Part shown: in pieces, positions 59,372 to 64,000 of the stretch | Position numbering within the stretch: position 1 is the stretch's first letter | Layout: each line of letters opens with the position of its first letter | Assembly: GCF_003387475.1 (NCBI RefSeq) | Contig: NZ_QUNO01000024.1 | Span: forward strand, 62,001-126,000 | DNA length: 64,000 bases | Direction: 5' to 3' | Origin: Kutzneria buriramensis | GTDB lineage: Bacteria; Actinomycetota; Actinomycetes; Mycobacteriales; Pseudonocardiaceae | The notes under the pieces: generated by a model | Told to the model about the DNA's origin: nothing | The model's input: the letters and a program-made list of their open reading frames with translations, nothing else | Database searches by the model: none | Translations under genes and position numbers: made by a program

Positions 59372-60823
59372 TCAGAACGAGGCGAAGTGGGCGCGGATGC
59401 CCGCGCCGAACGCCGTCGGCGTGCCGTCGTAGGCGGTGATCAGCGCCGGCCCGCTCGAGCAGTCCCAGGTGTTCCAGGTCCACGCCAGGTAGGAGGCGGC
59501 GTGCTGGTCCAGCCAGCTCATCAGGCCGTCCACATAGGAGTGGCCGCAGTCGTTCTCGCCGATCTCCCCGGCCACCAGCGGGACCTTCGCCGCTACCGGC
59601 GCGATCTGGTTGTCCCAGCAGGAGGACGAGGAGCAGGTGTTGAAGTTGTACGAGTGCCAGGACGCGGCCAGGTTGTGCAGCGGGTCGGTGGGCTCGTAGG
59701 CCAGCCACTGCGACAGGTCGTTGGTGTACGCCAGGCCACCCAGCATGATCACGTTGTCGGCGCCGGCGGAACGCACGGCGGTGACCAGCGACTGCGTGCC
59801 CGCCACCTGGTAGGGAATCCCGGCGCAGGTGCCGCCGTCCCGCAGACACGTCCAGCCGTTGGCGGTGGCGCGATCCGGGTACGGCTCGTTGAACAGGTCG
59901 AACACCGTCGAGTCGTCGCCCTTGAACGCCGCCGCGACCTGGCTCCAGAAGGTCGGCGCGTACTGGGCGTCCGGCATCGGCTTCTGGCAGGTGGCGTTCA
60001 CGTCCGAGCAGCCGGCGGAGTTGCCGGTGTACTGGCCGTGCGTCCAGTGCAGGTCGAGGATCGCCACCAACCCGTTCTGGTGCAACAGGTTCACGTAGTC
60101 CTTGATCGCGCTCTGGTAGGTCGCGCCGGCGTAGGGAGGCTTCACGTCCGACAGCGCGAGCCAGCAGTCCTCGTTGAGCGGCACCCGGACGGCGTTGACG
60201 TGCCAGCTCTTGATGGCGGCGACGGACGCCGCGTCCACCGGGCCGTCGAAGATGCCGTTGCCCTGGACGCACGCGAATTCGGCGCCGGACCGGTTGACCC
60301 CGTGCAGCGTCACGGTCTTCCCGTCGGCGTCGACGAAGTGGTTGCCGGACACCCGCAGCGCGGGGGCCGGGCCGCCGGGCGGAGGCGGCGGCGGGGGAGG
60401 GGTGGTTCCGTCGCAGGGACTGCCGTTGACGGCGAAGTCGGTCGGCTTGGCGTTGCTGCCGCTGTAGCTGAAGTTCGCGCCGGCGGTGACGGAGCCGCTC
60501 GGCGGCACGGTGGCGTTCCACGACAGGTTGGCCACGGTGACCATCCTGCCGGACTGCGACCACGTGCCGTTCCAGCCCTGCTGGAGGGTCTGGTTGCCGG
60601 CGTAGGTGTAGGTCAGCTGCCAGCCGCTCAGCGGCGAGCCGCCGAGGTTGCCGATGGTGACCGAGGCGGTGAAGCCCGAGCCCCAGTCGTTGACGGCGTA
60701 GTCGACCTTGCAGGCCACCGTGCTGTCGGCCGCGGCCGGCAGAGCCGACACAGTCGGCATGGCCACGCCGACCAGCGCCAAGGCCGCGGCGAGCAGGGGT
60801 GCTGCGGTGGTGCCCAATCGCAT
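59372..60823 (-). CDS. CBM2-GH5 secreted cellulase
   Basis: The 483-residue protein has a signal peptide (1-~32) and an N-terminal CBM2 (about 34-138, VACKVDYAVNDWGSGFTASV). A proline/glycine linker leads to a GH5 barrel. The barrel has VNAVRVPLNEDCW, the proton donor Glu313 in FDLFNEPY, and the nucleophile Glu420 in LVAGEIGEND. It is an endo-beta-1,4-glucanase by family. GAGGAGCGACAA precedes the ATG at 60823. It diverges from the GH6 gene across a region with two CebR-like boxes. Confidence 0.94.
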   Translation of the reverse strand: MRLGTTAAPLLAAALALVGVAMPTVSALPAAADSTVACKVDYAVNDWGSGFTASVTIGNLGGSPLSGWQLTYTYAGNQTLQQGWNGTWSQSGRMVTVANLSWNATVPPSGSVTAGANFSYSGSNAKPTDFAVNGSPCDGTTPPPPPPPPGGPAPALRVSGNHFVDADGKTVTLHGVNRSGAEFACVQGNGIFDGPVDAASVAAIKSWHVNAVRVPLNEDCWLALSDVKPPYAGATYQSAIKDYVNLLHQNGLVAILDLHWTHGQYTGNSAGCSDVNATCQKPMPDAQYAPTFWSQVAAAFKGDDSTVFDLFNEPYPDRATANGWTCLRDGGTCAGIPYQVAGTQSLVTAVRSAGADNVIMLGGLAYTNDLSQWLAYEPTDPLHNLAASWHSYNFNTCSSSSCWDNQIAPVAAKVPLVAGEIGENDCGHSYVDGLMSWLDQHAASYLAWTWNTWDCSSGPALITAYDGTPTAFGAGIRAHFASF

Positions 60824-60855
60824 TTGTCGCTCCTCGAAGGCAGGGGGACGCCGAC

Positions 60856-60869
60856 TGGGAGCGCTTCCA
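60856..60869. promoter_or_regulatory. CebR-like operator TGGGAGCGCTTCCA
   Basis: It differs by one base from the TGGGAGCGCTCCCA box bound by the cellobiose-responsive repressor CebR. It lies 33 bases before the GH5 start. Confidence 0.8.
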
Positions 60870-61029
60870 GAGTGGCGCGAGCGTAACTCCACCGGAACTC
60901 GCTGTAAACGACGCTGGACCGAACGGGCTAATACGCATCCGACGAATGACGGCAGACATCGGCATGTGTGGTGAATGTGAGTCTGGAACCTTCCGATCGG
61001 GTTGCTGGCTCGTTACAGTCGGCGGCGAC

Positions 61030-61043
61030 TGGAAGCGCTTCCA
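61030..61043. promoter_or_regulatory. CebR-like operator TGGAAGCGCTTCCA
   Basis: A perfect palindrome of CebR type, 48 bases before the GH6 start. Together with the box at 60856 it would let one repressor control both divergent cellulase genes. No cebR gene is in the window. Confidence 0.8.
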
Positions 61044-61090
61044 GAGCGATCGGTCAGCACTCCCTCAACGCCGCGAGGAGTACTCCGCAC

Positions 61091-62884
61091 ATGCCTGCAT
61101 CCGCATCATCCAGCTCCCGGCGGACCCGACTGGTGTCCGGGCTGTCCGCGCTCACCGCGCTCGGGCTCACCGCGGGCTTCCTGGTGGCCACCGGCAGCCA
61201 GGCCTCGGCCGCGACCGCCTGCAAGGTCGACTACTCGGTCAACCAGTGGAGCACCGGCTTCACCGGCACGGTCACCGTCACCAACCTCGGCGACGCGATC
61301 GGCAACGGCTGGACGCTCGGCTGGGACTTCGCCGGCAACCAGCAGGTGCAACAGGGCTGGAGTGCCACTGTCACCCAGTCCGGCCAGCACGTCACCGCTG
61401 CCAGCCCGGACTGGGCGAAGTCCCTGGCCGCCGGGGCGACCGCGACCTTCGGGTTCAACGCCTCCTACTCCGGCACGAACGCCGCGCCGGCGTCGTTCAC
61501 GCTCAACGGCACCACCTGCACCGGCTCCGCGCCACCCACCACCACAACGACGACCACAACCACCACCACGACAACGACCACGACCGGCAACCCGCCGCCG
61601 CCCGGCAGCCACGTCGACAACCCGTACGCCGGCGCGAAGGGCTACGTGAACCCCGACTGGTCGGGCGAGGTCAGCGCCGCGGCGACGGCCGCGGGCGGCA
61701 CGCTCGGCAGCAAGATGGCCAAGGTGGCCAACACCTCCACGGCGGTGTGGCTGGACCGGATCGCCGCCATCGCCGGCACCGACACCCAGCGCGGGCTGCG
61801 CGCCCATCTGGACGCGGCGCTGGCGCAGGCCACCGGCGGCACCCCGGTGGTCGCCCAGTTCGTGATCTACGACCTGCCCGACCGGGACTGCGCGGCGCTG
61901 GCGTCCAACGGCGAGCTCCAGGTCAGCCAGAACGGTCTGAGCCGGTACAAGAGCGAGTACATCGACCCGATCGCGTCGATCATGGCCGACCCGAAGTACG
62001 CGGGCCTGCGCATCGTGGCGATCATCGAACCGGACTCGCTGCCCAACCTGGTCACCAACACCTCGATGGCGAAGTGCGCGGAGGCCCAGTCCAGCGGCGC
62101 CTACGTGCAGGGCGTGCAGTACGCGCTGAACAAGCTGCACGCGATCAGCAACGTCTACAACTACATCGACATCGCGCACTCGGCGTGGCTGGGCTGGGAC
62201 AGCAACCTCCAGCCCGCGGTCAACCTGATCACGTCGACCATCAAGGGCACCACCGCCGGCGTGAACAGCGTGGACGGCTTCATCAGTGACACCGCGAACT
62301 ACACTCCGGTGACCGAGCCGTACCTGACCGACCCCAACCTGAACGTCGGCGGCCAGCCGCTGCGCTCGGCGACCTTCTACCAGTGGAACCCGTACTTCGA
62401 CGAGTCCCACTACGACAACACGATGTACAACGCGTTCGTTGCGGCGGGCATGCCCAGCAGCATCGGCATGCTGATCGACACCTCGCGCAACGGCTGGGGC
62501 GGCGCGGCCCGGCCGACCGGCGCCAGCGGGTCCACCGTGGACACCTACGCCGACTCCGGTCGGATCGACCGGCGGCTGGCCCGCGGCAACTGGTGCAACC
62601 AGAGCGGGGCGGGGCTCGGCCAGCGGCCGACCGTCAGCCCGGCGCCGCACTTCGACGCCTACGTGTGGATCAAGCCGCCGGGCGAGTCGGACGGTGCCAG
62701 CACGTCGATCCCCAACGACGAGGGGAAGGGCGCGGACCCGATGTGTGACCCGACCTTCCATGGCAGCCAGCAGGCCAACGGCGGCAACCTGACCGGGGCC
62801 CTGCCCAACGCGCCGCTGTCCGGGCACTGGTTCCAGGACCAGTTCGCGCAACTCGTGACCAACGCCTATCCGCCCGTGCAGTAG
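61091..62884 (+). CDS. CBM2-GH6 secreted cellulase (probable cellobiohydrolase)
   Basis: The 597-residue protein has a signal peptide (1-~40), a CBM2 (about 41-143), a long Thr-rich linker (TTTTTT run ~149-165) and a GH6 domain. In GH6, VVAQFVIYDLPDRDCAA carries the catalytic acid Asp266. IIEPDSLPNLV and a C-terminal WIKPPGESDG carry the other family motifs. The long loop-rich domain (~430 residues) fits an exo-acting cellobiohydrolase rather than a short endoglucanase. It is controlled with GH5 by CebR-type boxes and followed by GH48, the usual processive partner. Confidence 0.95.
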   Translation: MPASASSSSRRTRLVSGLSALTALGLTAGFLVATGSQASAATACKVDYSVNQWSTGFTGTVTVTNLGDAIGNGWTLGWDFAGNQQVQQGWSATVTQSGQHVTAASPDWAKSLAAGATATFGFNASYSGTNAAPASFTLNGTTCTGSAPPTTTTTTTTTTTTTTTTGNPPPPGSHVDNPYAGAKGYVNPDWSGEVSAAATAAGGTLGSKMAKVANTSTAVWLDRIAAIAGTDTQRGLRAHLDAALAQATGGTPVVAQFVIYDLPDRDCAALASNGELQVSQNGLSRYKSEYIDPIASIMADPKYAGLRIVAIIEPDSLPNLVTNTSMAKCAEAQSSGAYVQGVQYALNKLHAISNVYNYIDIAHSAWLGWDSNLQPAVNLITSTIKGTTAGVNSVDGFISDTANYTPVTEPYLTDPNLNVGGQPLRSATFYQWNPYFDESHYDNTMYNAFVAAGMPSSIGMLIDTSRNGWGGAARPTGASGSTVDTYADSGRIDRRLARGNWCNQSGAGLGQRPTVSPAPHFDAYVWIKPPGESDGASTSIPNDEGKGADPMCDPTFHGSQQANGGNLTGALPNAPLSGHWFQDQFAQLVTNAYPPVQ

Positions 62885-62891
62885 CCAGCCT

Positions 62892-62933
62892 CTCCCGTCC
62901 CGGGCGGTGCCTCCTACCCGTCCGGGACGGGAG
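62892..62933 (+). terminator. Hairpin after the GH6 gene
   Basis: CTCCCGTCCCGG and CCGGGACGGGAG form a 12-bp stem with an 18-base loop, 7 bases after the stop codon. It may reduce read-through into GH48. Confidence 0.7.
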
Positions 62934-62961
62934 TCCCATTCGCCGAAAGGAATCCCTGCGC

Positions 62962-64000
62962 ATGCGTCGACGACTGCGGCTCGCGCTGGGGGTCGTGGCG
63001 GCGTTGATCGCCGCCCTGTTCACCCCGACAGCCAACGCGGCGACCGTGGCCTGCACGGTCGTCTATTCCACCAACGACTGGTCGAACGGCTTCACCGCCA
63101 ACGTCTCCCTGACCAACAACGGATCCGCGCTGTCCAGCTGGGCGGTGACCTGGACCTTCCTGGACGGCCAGCAGGTCCAGCAGGGCTGGAACGCCACCGT
63201 CACCCAGGCCGGCACGAAGGTCACCGCGAGCAGCCTGAGCTACAACGGAAACCTGCCGACCGGGGCGTCCACGTCCTTCGGCTTCAACGCCAGCAAGGGC
63301 TCCGCCAACCGGCCGCCGACGGACTTCGCCGTGAACGGCACCCCGTGCACCGGGCCGAACCAGGCGCCGACGGTGTCCCTGACCTCGCCGAAGTCCACCG
63401 ACTCCTACAGCGCGCCGGCAACGATCCCGTTGGCCGCCACGGCATCGGACAGCGACGGCACCGTCAGCAAGGTCGAGTTCTACGCCGGTGACACACTGCT
63501 GGCCACGGACACCACCGCGCCGTACGCCGGCAGTTGGACGAACGTGCCCGCCGGCACCTACTCGATCACCGCCAAGGCCTACGACGACAAGGGCGCGTCC
63601 ACGACGTCCAGCCCGGTGTCGGTGAAGGTGCTGTCCGGGCCCACGATCGTGGCCTCGCCGGCGACGATCAACGTCAAACAGGGCTCGACCGCCACCTTCG
63701 GTGTCAGCCTGGCCAGCGCGCCGACCAGCAACGTCGCCGTCGCCGTCGCCCGCACGTCCGGCAGCACCAACCTCACCGCGTCGCCGGCGAGCCTGACGTT
63801 CACGCCGTCGAACTGGCAGACCGCGCAGAACGTCACCGTCACCTCCGCGGACAGCGGCGCCGCGCTGGGCTCGGCGGTGTTCACGGCCACCGCCACCGGC
63901 TACGCCTCGGCCACAGTCACCGCGACCGAGGTTTCGAAGTCCACTTCGGACTACCAGGTGGAGTTCCTCAAGGAGTACAACAAGATCAAGGACCCGAACA
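62962..64000 (+). CDS. CBM2-Ig-GH48 cellobiohydrolase, 5' part (truncated by window end)
   Basis: The frame stays open from ATG 62962 to the end (346 codons visible). It encodes a signal peptide (1-~26, ending ANAA), a CBM2 (about 28-131), a bacterial Ig-like domain (TVSLTSPKSTDSYSAPATIP through YDDKGASTTSSPVSVKVL, about 137-226), and another beta-rich domain with TATFGVSLASAPTSNVAVAV (about 229-318). The start of a GH48 domain follows, DYQVEFLKEYNKIKDPN, matching the family's first conserved segment. GH48 enzymes are processive reducing-end cellobiohydrolases, key to crystalline cellulose attack. GAAAGGAA precedes the start. The catalytic residues are outside the window. Confidence 0.9.
   Translation, partial: MRRRLRLALGVVAALIAALFTPTANAATVACTVVYSTNDWSNGFTANVSLTNNGSALSSWAVTWTFLDGQQVQQGWNATVTQAGTKVTASSLSYNGNLPTGASTSFGFNASKGSANRPPTDFAVNGTPCTGPNQAPTVSLTSPKSTDSYSAPATIPLAATASDSDGTVSKVEFYAGDTLLATDTTAPYAGSWTNVPAGTYSITAKAYDDKGASTTSSPVSVKVLSGPTIVASPATINVKQGSTATFGVSLASAPTSNVAVAVARTSGSTNLTASPASLTFTPSNWQTAQNVTVTSADSGAALGSAVFTATATGYASATVTATEVSKSTSDYQVEFLKEYNKIKDPN

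Noticed and set aside
61537-61585. A microsatellite-like ACC/ACA tract
   Set aside because: It encodes the Thr-rich linker between CBM2 and GH6, an ordinary feature of actinomycete cellulases.

Overview
This window is GC-rich actinomycete DNA. It shows GTG starts, strong G/C bias at third codon positions, LAL-type LuxR and LacI regulators, Tat-type exports and CBM2-linked cellulases. The mix of an aromatic secondary-metabolite cluster, a lasso-peptide cluster and a large set of secreted plant-wall hydrolases suggests a soil, cellulolytic filamentous actinomycete. A member of the Pseudonocardiaceae is my guess, but no taxonomic marker is present to prove it.

Region 1 (about 1-28.4 kb) looks like a biosynthetic gene cluster built on chorismate. 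It begins with the 3' end of a methyltransferase and a fused aminodeoxychorismate synthase (PabAB). Next come a divergent transaldolase and an MFS exporter, then a tight run of class II DAHP synthase, EntA/DhbA-like dehydrogenase, PhzD-type isochorismatase and PhzE-type 2-amino-2-deoxyisochorismate synthase. The last three enzymes with the DAHP synthase should give 3-hydroxyanthranilate. PhzF and PhzA/B are absent, so this is not a phenazine cluster. Probable tailoring and accessory genes follow: two FAD/NAD proteins, two paralogous SRPBCC proteins, a SnoaL-like protein, an Old Yellow Enzyme with its MFS partner, a quinone-type oxidoreductase and an ANL adenylating enzyme. A LAL regulator is included. 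A repeated inverted motif (GTCARGTC-N3-7-GACYTGAC) lies in at least four of the promoter regions and is a candidate pathway operator. A four-gene operon inside this stretch (FAD/NAD protein, membrane protein, FHA protein, cation/proton antiporter) may be an unrelated passenger.

Region 2 (28.4-34.9 kb) holds a structured intergenic element, a secreted CHAP amidase fused to seven near-identical blade repeats, a small secreted protein, a DUF418/YeiB-like membrane protein, and a compact lasso-peptide cluster: precursor, cyclase, RRE protein and leader peptidase. The lasso cluster has no ABC transporter. It ends in a decayed LuxR helix-turn-helix fragment.

Region 3 (34.9-64 kb) is a polysaccharide-degradation island. 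It has a GH3 pseudogene, GH12, a double-GH43 protein, GH29-GH27, a LacI regulator, GH115, and GH3 with an ABC sugar importer. A second LacI regulator is followed by GH11-CE4, GH10-CBM2, CBM2-GH5, CBM2-GH6 and the 5' part of a CBM2-Ig-GH48 gene. Three operator classes are visible: TGTTAGCGCTAACA, CGAAA-N-TTTCG-like, and CebR-like TGGRAGCGCTTCCA. They suggest separate control of the hemicellulose, xylan and cellulose branches. No rRNA, tRNA, CRISPR array or complete insertion sequence was seen.
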